A DNA stretch of 64,000 nucleotides from Allostella vacuolata. GTDB taxonomy: Bacteria; Pseudomonadota; Alphaproteobacteria; ATCC43930; Allostellaceae. The position numbers and the translations under genes were made by a program. The notes under the pieces were generated by a model. The model saw only the letters and a list, made by a program, of their open reading frames with translations. It was not told where the DNA came from and did no database searches. Shown here one piece after another: positions 25,925 to 33,852 of this stretch. Positions within the stretch are counted from its first letter, which is position 1; every line of letters starts with the position of its first letter. The DNA lies in NCBI GenBank assembly GCA_006739055.1, contig AP019702.1:3621388-3685387 (forward strand). The letters run 5' to 3'.

Positions 25925-25936
25925 CCGGGCGGCGGC
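25904..25936. terminator. bidirectional hairpin between convergent genes
   Basis: A perfect 12-bp stem GCCGCCGCCCGG / CCGGGCGGCGGC with a 9-base loop containing the stop codon of the ankyrin gene. It lies between convergent ends and has no T run; probably a shared terminator or 3'-end stabiliser. Confidence 0.65.
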
Positions 25937-25944
25937 GGCGGTGA

Positions 25945-26823
25945 TCAGGCGCCGGCGGGCGCGATCTTGTCCTGGGTCCGGGTCTCGAAGTCGCTGGCGT
26001 CGTGGCGCTCGTGGAGCTGGCCGGACGGCTCGCCCGAGGCGCGATTGACCATGCGGCCGCGCGGCACCGCCGGGCGGGCCAGGATCGCGTCCGACCAGCG
26101 CCGGACATGGGTGTAGTCCTGCACCGACAGGAACTCGGCCGCGCCGTAGAGCCATCCCTGGACCAGGCCGCCATACCAGGGGAACACCGCGATGTCGGCG
26201 ATGGTGTAGTCGTCGCCGCCAAGGTAGGCGCTCTCCGCGAGCCGGCGGTCGAGCACGTCGAGCTGGCGCTTGGTCTCCATGGCGAAGCGGTCGATGGCGT
26301 ATTCGATCTTGGTCGGCGCGTAGGTGTAGAAGTGACCGAAGCCACCGCCCAGGTAGGGGGCGCTGCCCATCTGCCAGAACAGCCACGACAGGCACTCGGC
26401 ACGGGCGCGGCCCGAGGTCGGCAGGAACTCGCCGAACTTCTCGGCCAGATACATCAGGATCGCGCCTGATTCGAAGACCCGCACGGGCTCCGGGCCGGAC
26501 CGGTCCATCAGCGCCGGGATCTTCGAGTTGGGGTTGACCGCGACGAAGCCGCTGCCGAACTGCTCGCCCTTGCCGATGCGGATCAGCCAGGCGTCGTACT
26601 CCGCCCCTGCATGGCCCAGCGCCAGCAGCTCCTCCAGCAGGATCGTCACCTTCTGGCCGTTCGGCGTGGCCAGGGAATAGAGCTGGAGGGGGTGCCGGCC
26701 GACCGGCAGTTCCTGCTCGTGGGTCGGCCCGGCGATCGGCCGGTTGATGTTGGCGAAGGCGCCGCCGTTCGGCTGGTTCCAGGTCCAGACCTTGGGCGGC
26801 GTGTATTCCGGGGCTTGCGTCAT
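25945..26823 (-). CDS. yghU: glutathione S-transferase, YghU type
   Basis: A 292-residue nu-class GST acting as a glutathione-dependent disulfide-bond reductase. The long N-terminal extension (PPKVWTWNQPNGGAFANINRPI) and then HPLQLYSLATPNGQKVTILLEEL with the Thr-Pro-Asn active site that binds two glutathiones are diagnostic. NPNSKIPALMD and FESGAILMYLAEKFG form the glutathione pocket, and a helical C-terminal domain follows. Length matches E. coli YghU. It lies 29 bp downstream of a second GST gene and in the same direction as the DMT gene, making a three-gene unit probably governed by the divergent TetR regulator. Confidence 0.95.
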   Translation of the reverse strand: MTQAPEYTPPKVWTWNQPNGGAFANINRPIAGPTHEQELPVGRHPLQLYSLATPNGQKVTILLEELLALGHAGAEYDAWLIRIGKGEQFGSGFVAVNPNSKIPALMDRSGPEPVRVFESGAILMYLAEKFGEFLPTSGRARAECLSWLFWQMGSAPYLGGGFGHFYTYAPTKIEYAIDRFAMETKRQLDVLDRRLAESAYLGGDDYTIADIAVFPWYGGLVQGWLYGAAEFLSVQDYTHVRRWSDAILARPAVPRGRMVNRASGEPSGQLHERHDASDFETRTQDKIAPAGA

Positions 26824-26852
26824 GGTCGGTCTCCGCGTTGCTGGGATCGGGT

Positions 26853-27557
26853 TCAGGCGGCCGGCGGGAAGTTGGACGGGAAGAGCGCGCGCCGGGTCTC
26901 CTCGTCGTTGACCTTCTTGAAGGGGTGGTCCTGGCCGACCGCCCGGGCCCGGGCGACCGCCGGCCGGGCATCCACCCGCTCGAACAGCCGCTTCAGGTTG
27001 GGGAACGGCGCCAGCGGGTCGTCCGCACCCTTGCGCACCCGCGCGGCGCGGTCGAGCCAGCCCCAGGCCGAGATATCGGCGATCGTATAGCTGCTGCCGA
27101 CGATGAACTCCCGCTGCTCGAGATGGTCCTCCAGGACCTGGTAGTGGCGCTCCGCCTCGCGCCGGTAGCGGTTCACGGCATAGTCCAGCCCCTCCGGCGC
27201 GGCGAACTGGAAATGCACCGCCTGGCCCGAGAACGGCCCCAGGCCGGAGGCGATGAAGAGCAGCCAGGACAGGAGCTCCGGCCGGTCTTCGGGGCTGCCC
27301 TGGAGCAGGCCGGTCTTCTCTGCAAGGTAGAGCAGGATCGCGGTCGAGTCGAAGACCCTGGCCTCGCGGCCGCCCGGCCCTTCGGTGTCGACGATCGCCG
27401 GCACCTTGCCGTTCGGGTTGACCGCCCGGAAGGACGGCTGGTGCTGCTCGCCCCGGCTGGTGTCGACGGGGACCACCTCGTAGGCCAGCCCCGTCTCCTC
27501 CAGGAAGAGCGCGATCTTGGCGGGGTTGGGGGTCGGATGGAAGTAGAAGCGGATCAT
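26853..27557 (-). CDS. glutathione S-transferase family protein, YfcG-like
   Basis: A 234-residue GST. It opens MIRFYFHPTPNPAKIALFLEE with a Thr-Pro-Asn catalytic motif like that of YfcG/YghU disulfide reductases. It contains NPNGKVPAIVDTEG and VFDSTAILLYLAEKTGLL for glutathione binding, and an all-helical C-terminal domain (YTIADISAWGWL). The start overlaps the stop of the DMT exporter gene by 4 bp (ATGA), so the two are translationally coupled. The context of exporter plus two glutathione enzymes suggests detoxification of electrophiles or disulfides. Confidence 0.93.
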   Translation of the reverse strand: MIRFYFHPTPNPAKIALFLEETGLAYEVVPVDTSRGEQHQPSFRAVNPNGKVPAIVDTEGPGGREARVFDSTAILLYLAEKTGLLQGSPEDRPELLSWLLFIASGLGPFSGQAVHFQFAAPEGLDYAVNRYRREAERHYQVLEDHLEQREFIVGSSYTIADISAWGWLDRAARVRKGADDPLAPFPNLKRLFERVDARPAVARARAVGQDHPFKKVNDEETRRALFPSNFPPAA

Positions 27558-28546
27558 GGCCGTCTCCGTTCGGTGGGTCGGGATCGTTGCGAGGGTCTGG
27601 AGGCGAGCAGCACACCGAGGACGATGAGCGCGATCGCCCCGCATTCCGCCGGGGACGGCGTCTCGCCCAGGACGGGCACCGCCAGCAGCGCGGCCACGGC
27701 CGGCAGCAGCGCGATGGTCGCCGTGGCGGCCCCCGCACCCAGCAGGGAGACCGCGCGATTGAAGGTGATGATCGCCACGCCGCTCATCAGCAGCCCCTGG
27801 TAGGCCGCCTGCAGGGCGATCTCGCCCGCCGCGGCGTGCGCGAAGCGGCTGAGGCCGAGCAGCAGGTAGGCCGGAAGGAACAGGATGGCCGACCAGATGC
27901 AGATCAGCGCCGCCGCCTGGATCGGGGTCAGCCGGCTGCGGCGGAACAGCAGGGTATAGACAGCCCACATGGCCGCGGCCGCGGCCAGGGCGGCCAGGCC
28001 CAGCGGATCGGGCGGACCGTGCAGCGCCGCCCCGGCGGCGACCAGCGCGACCAGCCCGGCCGCGATCGCGCCATAGCCGATCCAGCGCAGCCGGCCCTGC
28101 GGCTCCTTCAGGAACGTCCACGCGAAGAGGCCGGCGAAGACCGGCATCAGGGTGGGCGCGATGGCGGCCGCCTGGGCGGCCGAGGTCAGCTTCAGGCCGA
28201 GCGCCACGAGAAGGACGAACGGCATGCCCCAAAGGAGCGCGAAGACCAGGCCCTCGCCCCATGCGGCAACGGGCGGCCGCGACCCGCGCCGCAGCACGGC
28301 CGGCGCCAGCAGCACGGCGCCGATGCCGAATCGCAGTGCCGTGATGTCCCAGATCCCGAGTTCCCGGGTGACGCTGAACCGGGTCACCACGAACCAGCCG
28401 GAAAAGATCGTGACCGAGAGCGCGGCCCAGGCGAAGCCCGCCAGCCTGGCCCTGGATGCCGGCGATGGACGGCGGCCCGCGTCCGGCATTGCCGCCGCCA
28501 GCAATGCCCCCTCGTCCAATGCGACGGCCTCGCGCGGCGGCGCCAT
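27554..28546 (-). CDS. EamA (DMT superfamily) exporter
   Basis: A 330-residue ten-helix membrane protein with two EamA domains (about residues 40-170 and 185-315). They end in TFLKEPQGRLRWIGYGAIAAGLV and VPVLGETPSPAECGAIALIVLGVLL, the conserved GE-P-x-x motif of each repeat. It has a 38-residue soluble N-terminus. It is the first gene of the DMT-GST-yghU unit and is divergent from the TetR gene, with an operator-like palindrome in the gap. Export of a toxic or thiol-reactive compound is inferred from this neighbourhood only. Confidence 0.9.
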   Translation of the reverse strand: MAPPREAVALDEGALLAAAMPDAGRRPSPASRARLAGFAWAALSVTIFSGWFVVTRFSVTRELGIWDITALRFGIGAVLLAPAVLRRGSRPPVAAWGEGLVFALLWGMPFVLLVALGLKLTSAAQAAAIAPTLMPVFAGLFAWTFLKEPQGRLRWIGYGAIAAGLVALVAAGAALHGPPDPLGLAALAAAAAMWAVYTLLFRRSRLTPIQAAALICIWSAILFLPAYLLLGLSRFAHAAAGEIALQAAYQGLLMSGVAIITFNRAVSLLGAGAATATIALLPAVAALLAVPVLGETPSPAECGAIALIVLGVLLASRPSQRSRPTERRRP

Positions 28547-28592
28547 GATCGCAACCCCTTCCCGCCCGGTCCGGCGATGGTGCAGACAGTTT

Positions 28593-28608
28593 TAGTTCGA
28601 TCGTTCTA
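28593..28608. promoter_or_regulatory. TetR-type operator
   Basis: TAGTTCGATCGTTCTA is a dyad centred on CGATCG, with TAG/CTA ends and mismatches only at the TT positions. It sits 46 bp upstream of the minus-strand exporter start and 63 bp upstream of the TetR start at 28671. Its right half, CGATCGTTCTA, matches TetR operators of the TAGAACGATCGTTCTA type. Confidence 0.6.
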
Positions 28609-28670
28609 GAATGCAGCGCGACGCGAACGATGGCAAGATGCCGGCAACGGGGAAAGCGACGGGCGACGGG

Positions 28671-29276
28671 ATGGCGAGGCCTCGCGAATTCGACGAACGC
28701 ACCGTGCTCGACGCGGCGGTGCAGTGCTTCTGGAGCCGCGGCTACGGGGCGACGTCGGTCCGCGACCTGATGCAGAGCACGGGCCTGACCGGGGCCAGCC
28801 TCTACAACGCCTTCGGCGACAAGCGCGCCTTCTATCAGAAGGCGCTCGACCATTATGTCGACGGCAGCATCTCCGACCGGATCCGGCGCTGCGAGCAACT
28901 GCCGCCGCGCGAGGCCATCGGCGCCTTCTTCGCCGAGATCCTGAAGCGGTCCCTGGAGGACCGGGACCGCAAGGGCTGCATGCTGGTCAACGCCGCCCTC
29001 GATCTGGCGCCGCACGATGCGGAGTTCCGCACGGCCGTGGCCGCGGTGCTGGGGCGGATCGAGGATTTCTTCCGGCGCCGCATCGAGGCCGGCCAGGCCG
29101 AGGGCACGCTGGCCCGGTCCCTGCCCGCGCGCGATCTGGCCCGCCACCTGCTCGGCGTCCTGATGGGGGTGCGGGTGCTGGCCCGGGTGCGGCCGGAGCG
29201 GGCGCTGCTGGAGGGCGTCATCGCACCCGCGCTCGCCCTTCTCGACGAACAGCCCGGCCCGGAGGAAGGACGATGA
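28671..29276 (+). CDS. TetR/AcrR family transcriptional regulator
   Basis: A 201-residue regulator with the helix-turn-helix MARPREFDERTVLDAAVQCF ... GATSVRDLMQSTGLTGASLYNAFGDKRAFYQ. The ligand domain contains the TetR_C motif KGCMLVNAALDLAPHDAEF seen in the NemR/YxaF/RutR-like group that senses electrophiles. ATG at 28671 gives the standard N-terminus; an ATG at 28611 in frame would overlap the operator region. It is divergent from the DMT-GST-yghU genes and likely represses them and itself through the palindrome at 28593. The next gene starts inside its stop codon (ATGA). Confidence 0.93.
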   Translation: MARPREFDERTVLDAAVQCFWSRGYGATSVRDLMQSTGLTGASLYNAFGDKRAFYQKALDHYVDGSISDRIRRCEQLPPREAIGAFFAEILKRSLEDRDRKGCMLVNAALDLAPHDAEFRTAVAAVLGRIEDFFRRRIEAGQAEGTLARSLPARDLARHLLGVLMGVRVLARVRPERALLEGVIAPALALLDEQPGPEEGR

Positions 29277-29956
29277 GACCGCTTGCCGAGATCTTCACCC
29301 TGGCGGCCGAGCGCAAGGGGGGTGCCGCCGCCCTGGAACGGCTGCTGGCCACGACGGCGTCGCGCCCGCCGGCCGAGGTCGCGGCGATCCCGGACGACCG
29401 CGTCCTGGCCGAGATGACGCGGTGGATCTTCTATGCCGGGCTGTCCCACCGGATCGTGGACGACAAGTGGCCCGGCTTCGAGGCGGGCTTCCACGGCTTC
29501 GACCCCCATGCCTGCGCCGCCCTCAGCGAGGAGGCGTTCGACCGGCTGCTGCAGGACCGCGGCATCGTGCGCAACGGCGCCAAGATCCGGGCGGTCCGGA
29601 TCAACGCGCAGTTGGTGCTCGACCTCAGCGCCCAACATGGCGGCGCGGGCCGCTTCTTCGCCGAATGGCCGGACCGGGACCTGGTCGGCCTGCTCGAGAT
29701 CCTGAAGAAGCGCGCCAGCTATCTGGGTGGGGATGCCGCCGGGCGGTTCCTGCGGGCGATCGGCAAGCCGGCCTTCATCGCCACCCCGGACATGGTGGCG
29801 GCCCTGGTCCGCGAGGGCGTCGTCGACGGACCGCCCGGCGGCAAGCGCGCGCTCGCCGCCGTCCAGGCCGCCTTCAACCGATGGTCGGAGGAATCGGGCC
29901 GCGACCTGACCGCCATCAGCCGCCTGCTGGCGATGAGCATCGAATCGCGGGCCTGA
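29273..29956 (+). CDS. DNA-3-methyladenine glycosylase I family protein
   Basis: A 227-residue helical protein related to Tag (3-methyladenine DNA glycosylase I). The middle has WIFYAGLSHRIVDDKWPGFEAGFHGFDPH and the helix-hairpin-helix-like stretch LLQDRGIVRNGAKIRAVRINAQLVL, which correspond to the Tag core (the RHHAKI-like segment). The Tag zinc-binding Cys/His residues at the N-terminus are absent, so it belongs to the divergent Tag-like group whose activity is untested. The start overlaps the TetR stop (ATGA), indicating co-expression with an alkylation/electrophile-responsive locus, which fits a DNA-repair role. Confidence 0.82.
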   Translation: MRPLAEIFTLAAERKGGAAALERLLATTASRPPAEVAAIPDDRVLAEMTRWIFYAGLSHRIVDDKWPGFEAGFHGFDPHACAALSEEAFDRLLQDRGIVRNGAKIRAVRINAQLVLDLSAQHGGAGRFFAEWPDRDLVGLLEILKKRASYLGGDAAGRFLRAIGKPAFIATPDMVAALVREGVVDGPPGGKRALAAVQAAFNRWSEESGRDLTAISRLLAMSIESRA

Positions 29957-29968
29957 GACCGGCCGCCT

Positions 29969-30535
29969 CTACCCGCGATCCCGCTCGAACACCTGCATGG
30001 AGATGCCGGAGGCGAAGGCGCGCAGGTCCACGAGGCGCAGCGGGATCTTGTCCGGCGAGTCCGGGAACAGGCGCCGGCCGCTGCCGACCAGCACCGGGAA
30101 CAGCATGATCCGGTATTCGTCGACCAGGTCGAGGCGGGCCAGCGCATGCACCAGCATCCGGCTGCCCATCACCAGGATCGGGCCGCCGGCCCCGGCCTTG
30201 AGGTCGGCCACCGCACCGGCCAGTTCGCCCGCCAAGAGCGTGGAATTGTGCCAGTCCGGCTCGCCCAGGGTGGTGGAGACGACATGCTTGGGCAGCGCGT
30301 TCATCCGGTCGGCAAACGCCCCCAAACGGTGCGGCCAGGCCCCCGCGAAGGATTCGTAGGTCACCCGGCCGAGCAGCAGGGCGCCGGCGTCCATCGCCTC
30401 CTGCTCCTTCCACGCCACCTCCTCCGGTCCGATCAGCTCGCCGGCCCAGCCGGTATGGGGGTGGCCGGCCTCGCCGCCCGGCGCCTCCATGACGCCGTCC
30501 AGCGTCAGCAGTTCACTCACGACGAGTTTGCGCAC
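29969..30535 (-). CDS. dihydrofolate reductase family protein (RibD C-terminal type)
   Basis: A 188-residue single-domain protein of the RibD-C/YyaP-YwjB group related to DHFR. Signatures are MRKLVVSELLTLDGVMEAPG, the NADPH-binding LLLGRVTYESFAGAWP and KHVVSTTL, and the central LVMGSRMLVHALARLDLVDEYRIMLFPVLVGSGRRLF. Members are NADPH-binding reductases of unknown substrate; they do not replace true DHFR. It is convergent with the glycosylase-like gene and lies 31 bp downstream of msrA on the same strand. Confidence 0.92.
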   Translation of the reverse strand: MRKLVVSELLTLDGVMEAPGGEAGHPHTGWAGELIGPEEVAWKEQEAMDAGALLLGRVTYESFAGAWPHRLGAFADRMNALPKHVVSTTLGEPDWHNSTLLAGELAGAVADLKAGAGGPILVMGSRMLVHALARLDLVDEYRIMLFPVLVGSGRRLFPDSPDKIPLRLVDLRAFASGISMQVFERDRG

Positions 30536-30566
30536 CGGCCCCTCCCCTTCGTTCTCGGCCTCTGGC

Positions 30567-31082
30567 TCAGGCCGCCTTGCCCTGGCGCGGCAGCTTCCAG
30601 TCCGGCCGGATGAAGTGGCAGGTGTAGCCGGCCGGATAGCGCTCCAGATAGTCCTGGTGCTCGGGCTCGGCCTCCCAGAAGTCGCCGGCCGGCTTCACCT
30701 CCGTCACCACCTTGCCCGGCCACATGCCGGAGGCGTCGACATCGGCGATGGTGCGGAGGGCCTCGGCCTTCTGCGCCTCGCTCAGATAGTAGATGCCGGA
30801 GCGGTAGGAGGTGCCGCGGTCGTTGCCCTGCCGGTTCAGCGTGCTCGGGTCGTGGATCTGGAAGAAGAACTCCAGCAGGTCGCGATAGGTGATGCGGGAC
30901 GGGTCGAAGGTGATCTCGATGCCCTCGGCATGGGTCCCGTGGTGGCGGTAGGTGGCGTTGGGCACGTCACCGCCGGTGTAGCCGACGCGGGTGGCGAGCA
31001 CGCCCGGGCGCTTGCGGATCAGGTCCTGCATCCCCCAGAAGCAGCCTCCGGCGAGGATGGCGGTCTCGGTCGACTGGGTCAT
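30567..31082 (-). CDS. msrA: peptide-methionine (S)-S-oxide reductase
   Basis: A 171-residue enzyme that reduces methionine-S-sulfoxide in proteins. The catalytic GGCFWG is near residue 13, followed by [31 protein letters not shown] with the conserved GYxGG and HAE motifs, and a C-terminal [19 protein letters not shown] at 31082 has a GGAGG site; the longer open frame adds an unlikely leader. It lies between an ECF41 sigma gene and a DHFR-like gene, all on the minus strand, within a stress-response neighbourhood. Confidence 0.97.
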   Translation of the reverse strand: MTQSTETAILAGGCFWGMQDLIRKRPGVLATRVGYTGGDVPNATYRHHGTHAEGIEITFDPSRITYRDLLEFFFQIHDPSTLNRQGNDRGTSYRSGIYYLSEAQKAEALRTIADVDASGMWPGKVVTEVKPAGDFWEAEPEHQDYLERYPAGYTCHFIRPDWKLPRQGKAA

Positions 31083-31142
31083 GGTGCTGCCCTCCGGTTC
31101 GCGGGATCGAGGCACCATAGATAGGCGGCCGGCCCGGCCGGC

Positions 31143-32030
31143 TCAATGCACGGATGGGCCGGGGGCCGCCGCGAACCTGGTCAACTTGTCGGGATTGCGG
31201 GTGATGTAGATGGCGACGATGCGGCCGTCCGCGATGGCGAGCGCGGTCGTCTGCAGGACGGCGTCGCGCTCGCGGCTGACATAGCCGGGCAGGCCGTCGA
31301 TCCATGCCGGGCGGACGAACTCCGCCGGCCGGGCCGTCAGCTTGCGGAGCAGCCCGGCATAGAGGCGCAGCACCCGGTCCAGCCCGACGATCGGGTTGCG
31401 GAAGGCGTGGACCTTGCCGCCGCCGTCCGAGCGCAGCACCACGTCCTGCGCCAGCATCGCCCGCAGGCCGGCCAGGTCGCCCGCGGAGGAGGCGGCGAAG
31501 AAGGCCCGGGCCATGCGCTCGCCCTCGTCGCGGGCGACCGGATAGCGCGGCCGCTCGGTGCGGACGTGGCGGCGGGCGCGGACGGCGAGCTGGCGGACCG
31601 CGGCCGGATCGCGATCGAGGGTGGCGGCGACCTCGTCGAGCGGCACGGCGAAGACGTCATGCAGCAGGAAGGCCGCGCGCTCCAGCGGCGACAGCCGCTC
31701 CAGCGCCAGCATCAAGGTGAGCGTCAGCTCGTCGAGCCGCATCCCGTCCTCGGCCGGCTCGGCGATCGGCTCCGGCAGCCAGGGGCCGACATAGGTCTCG
31801 CGCCGGGCCCGGGCGGACTTCATCGCGTCCAGGCAGAGGCGAGTGACGGTGCGGTGGAGGTAGGCCGCCGGCTCCGCAACCGCGGCCGGGTCGACCCGCC
31901 GCCAGCGCAGCCAGGCCTCCTGCACCACGTCGTCCGCCTCCGCCATGGAGCCCAGCATCCGGTAGGCGAGGCGCACCAGCCGGGGCCGGTGCGCCTCGAA
32001 CAGGCCGGTGGCGGCGTCGATCGGCGCCAT
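31143..32030 (-). CDS. ECF41-group RNA polymerase sigma factor
   Basis: A 295-residue extracytoplasmic-function sigma factor with sigma-70 region 2 (LVRLAYRMLGSMAEADDVVQEAWLRW), region 4 (LERAAFLLHDVFAVPLDEVA) and a C-terminal SnoaL-like domain from about residue 170. The three motifs described for ECF41 are all present: WLPEP in the linker (VGPWLPEP), DGGGK and NPDKL near the C-terminus. In this group the fused C-terminal domain replaces an anti-sigma factor and modulates activity. The partner COE-type gene lies 9 bp upstream in the same direction, and its promoter carries the ECF41 motif. Confidence 0.96.
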   Translation of the reverse strand: MAPIDAATGLFEAHRPRLVRLAYRMLGSMAEADDVVQEAWLRWRRVDPAAVAEPAAYLHRTVTRLCLDAMKSARARRETYVGPWLPEPIAEPAEDGMRLDELTLTLMLALERLSPLERAAFLLHDVFAVPLDEVAATLDRDPAAVRQLAVRARRHVRTERPRYPVARDEGERMARAFFAASSAGDLAGLRAMLAQDVVLRSDGGGKVHAFRNPIVGLDRVLRLYAGLLRKLTARPAEFVRPAWIDGLPGYVSRERDAVLQTTALAIADGRIVAIYITRNPDKLTRFAAAPGPSVH

Positions 32031-32039
32031 GGGCCCGCC

Positions 32040-32489
32040 CTATGCCGGGTGGACCGCCCGGAAGCCGACCTGCAGCCGGTTCCAGACGTTGATCGCACCG
32101 ATCGCGAGCGTGAGGTTCACCTGTTCGGCCTCGCTGAACTCCGCCTTCACCAGATCATAGTCGGCATCGGGGGCGCCGGTCTCGGCCAGCCGCGTCAGGG
32201 CCTCGGTCCAGGCCAGCGCGGCCCGCTCGCGCGGGGTGTAGAGGGAGGATTCGCGCCAGGCGTTCAGCATGTAGAGCTTCATCTCGCTCTCGCCATGCCG
32301 GCGCAGATAGGTCGAATGCATGTGGATGCAGAAGGCGCAGCCATTGATCTGCGACGCGCGCAGCTTCACCAGCTCCAGCAGCCCGTGGTCGAGGCCGCTG
32401 GCGCCGAGTGCCGCCTCCAGCTCCATCATCGCCTTGATGGCGGCGGGAGCGGCCTTGAGGGGTTCCTTGATACGCGGGGTCATCGTCAT
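32040..32489 (-). CDS. carboxymuconolactone decarboxylase / AhpD-like protein (ECF41 partner)
   Basis: A 149-residue all-helical protein with the AhpD-type redox motif CAFCIHMH (CxxCxxxH) in KLRASQINGCAFCIHMHSTYL, and LYTPRERAALAWTEALTRL. It is the usual COE-family partner of ECF41 sigma factors (carboxymuconolactone decarboxylases, oxidoreductases, epimerases), and typically the main regulon member. Peroxidase or decarboxylase activity is untested. ATG at 32489 or 32483 may be used. A TGTCACA...CGTC promoter lies just upstream, so the sigma factor probably drives its own two-gene operon. Confidence 0.95.
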   Translation of the reverse strand: MTMTPRIKEPLKAAPAAIKAMMELEAALGASGLDHGLLELVKLRASQINGCAFCIHMHSTYLRRHGESEMKLYMLNAWRESSLYTPRERAALAWTEALTRLAETGAPDADYDLVKAEFSEAEQVNLTLAIGAINVWNRLQVGFRAVHPA

Positions 32490-32520
32490 CTCCGTGGTCG
32501 GATTTCGGTTCCGCCCCGAG

Positions 32521-32548
32521 GACGAGACGACGATGGCCCCGTGTGACA
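32521..32548 (-). promoter_or_regulatory. ECF41-type promoter
   Basis: On the minus strand TGTCACA (32548 down to 32542) is followed after 17 bases by CGTC (32524 down to 32521). These are the -35 and -10 elements known for ECF41 sigma factors. The site lies in the 89-bp gap before the AhpD-like gene (start 32489), giving a short leader. Additional CGTC copies with shorter spacing sit just before it. Confidence 0.75.
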
Positions 32549-32578
32549 TGCGGCGGCGGATTTTTTCGCGACGACGCG

Positions 32579-33364
32579 CTACCCGCGCGCCTCGCCCCCG
32601 TACTCGTCGCGGCGGCGCCACCACAGGCCGGCCTCGTTGCGCCCCCTGGGCGCCCGGTCGAGCCACTGGTAGGACCCCCACAGGCCGTCCAGCCCCCGGG
32701 AGTAGGTGGAATAGGTGTGGTAGACGACGTCGTCCTCCCGCACGAACGCGCTCATGCCCGGCCGGTCGCGCTGGAAGGTGGCGGTGTCGGTCCCGCACAG
32801 GGCGGCGAACTCCGCCTCCGGCCCCTCGCCGCCGCCCGCTTCGCCCGGCTGCGCGGCAAGTGCCGGCTGCGGCCGGTAGTTGTACTCGAAGCCGCCGCCC
32901 CGCTGCTGGGCCTCGGTGAACGAGACGTTGAAGTCCAGGTTGAAGTCGTCGTCGGCCGAGGACGCCCAGGGGAAGGTCCAGCCCATGCGCTGCTTGTAGG
33001 CCTGCAGGCGGGGCAGCGGCGCCCGCGAGACCGCCCACAGCATGACGTCGTGGTGGGCCAGGTGCACCGTGAACCCGTTGAAGCCGTCCGCGATCAGCGA
33101 GCAGGACGGGCAGCCGGCCGCGTAGTCCGGGCCGAACATGAAGTGATAGACGAGGAGCTGCGAGCGGCCCTGGAACAGGTCCGCCAGCGAGGCGGCGCCG
33201 CCGTCGGTGTCGAACCGGTAGTCCCGGTCGACCCGGACCCACGGCATCGCCTGCCGCTGCCGCGCCAGTTCGTCGCTGCGCCGCGTCAGCTCCTTCTCCG
33301 CCCGCAGCAGGTCGAGCCGTGCGGCCAGCCATTCCTGGCGGGTGCCGATCATGTGCTTCGTCAT
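32579..33364 (-). CDS. DUF899 thioredoxin-like protein
   Basis: A 261-residue protein of the DUF899 (AhpC-TSA-like, predicted dithiol-disulfide isomerase) family. Signatures: EWLAARLDLLRAEKELTRRSDELAR, AMPWVRVDRDYRFDT, LLVYHFMFGPDYAAGCPSCS (CxxC) and VVYHTYSTYSRGLD. Length is typical. Function is unproven but redox-related. ATG at 33364 has a GAGGGA site. It is divergent from the BigR-like regulator and lies upstream of the ECF41 promoter, so it is probably a separate unit. Confidence 0.93.
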   Translation of the reverse strand: MTKHMIGTRQEWLAARLDLLRAEKELTRRSDELARQRQAMPWVRVDRDYRFDTDGGAASLADLFQGRSQLLVYHFMFGPDYAAGCPSCSLIADGFNGFTVHLAHHDVMLWAVSRAPLPRLQAYKQRMGWTFPWASSADDDFNLDFNVSFTEAQQRGGGFEYNYRPQPALAAQPGEAGGGEGPEAEFAALCGTDTATFQRDRPGMSAFVREDDVVYHTYSTYSRGLDGLWGSYQWLDRAPRGRNEAGLWWRRRDEYGGEARG

Positions 33365-33502
33365 CTTCCCTCTCCGTTCTCCAGCGACGGGCTGGTTCGA
33401 CGGGAAAGCTAGAAGCGCCCGCCGGGCGGCGAGAGTGACAAGTGTGGCGCGATTCCGTCGGCTGCCTCGCCGACGCGACCTTGACGAAACATCTCTCTCT
33501 AC

Positions 33503-33524
33503 TAAATTAGCATCGTCTAATTTA
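33503..33524. promoter_or_regulatory. BigR/SqrR-type operator
   Basis: TAAATTAG-CATCGT-CTAATTTA is a perfect 8-bp-arm inverted repeat, strikingly AT-rich in this GC-rich window, ending 9 bp before the regulator start at 33534. BigR-type repressors bind AT-rich palindromes overlapping their own promoter, and binding is relieved when persulfide links two cysteines. Confidence 0.8.
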
Positions 33525-33533
33525 TGGGAGCCG

Positions 33534-33848
33534 ATGCTGGAACCTCCGATGGACCAGGCCGCATTCGAGGCCAAGGCGGGCGCGGTCGCCGACATGCTGC
33601 GGACGCTGGCCAACGCCCGTCGGCTGATGGTGCTGTGCCGGCTGGTCGAGCATGGCGAGATGACCGTGGGCGACCTGGCGCGCCGGGTCGGCCTGTCGCA
33701 GTCGGCCCTGTCGCAGCACCTCGGCCGGATGCGGGACGAAGGGCTGGTCACCTTCCGCCGGGAGAGCCAGACCCTGTGGTACCGCATCGCCGATGCCCGC
33801 ATCGAGACGCTGCTCGCCACCCTCTACGACCTCTACTGCAAGGAGTGA
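33534..33848 (+). CDS. bigR: ArsR-family persulfide-responsive repressor, BigR-like
   Basis: A 104-residue winged-helix repressor. The core LANARRLMVLCRLVEHGEMTVGDLARRVGLSQSALSQHLGRMRDEGLVTFRRESQTLWYR closely follows BigR/YgaV. The two sensor cysteines are present: one in MVLCRL (alpha2) and one in LYDLYCKE (C-terminal helix); reactive sulfur links them and releases DNA. The ATG at 33534 is only 3 bp from GGAG, but the next Met (33549) has no site. The downstream gene is a rhodanese fused to DUF2892, the standard BigR partner, 4 bp after its stop. Confidence 0.92.
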   Translation: MLEPPMDQAAFEAKAGAVADMLRTLANARRLMVLCRLVEHGEMTVGDLARRVGLSQSALSQHLGRMRDEGLVTFRRESQTLWYRIADARIETLLATLYDLYCKE

Positions 33849-33852
33849 CGCG

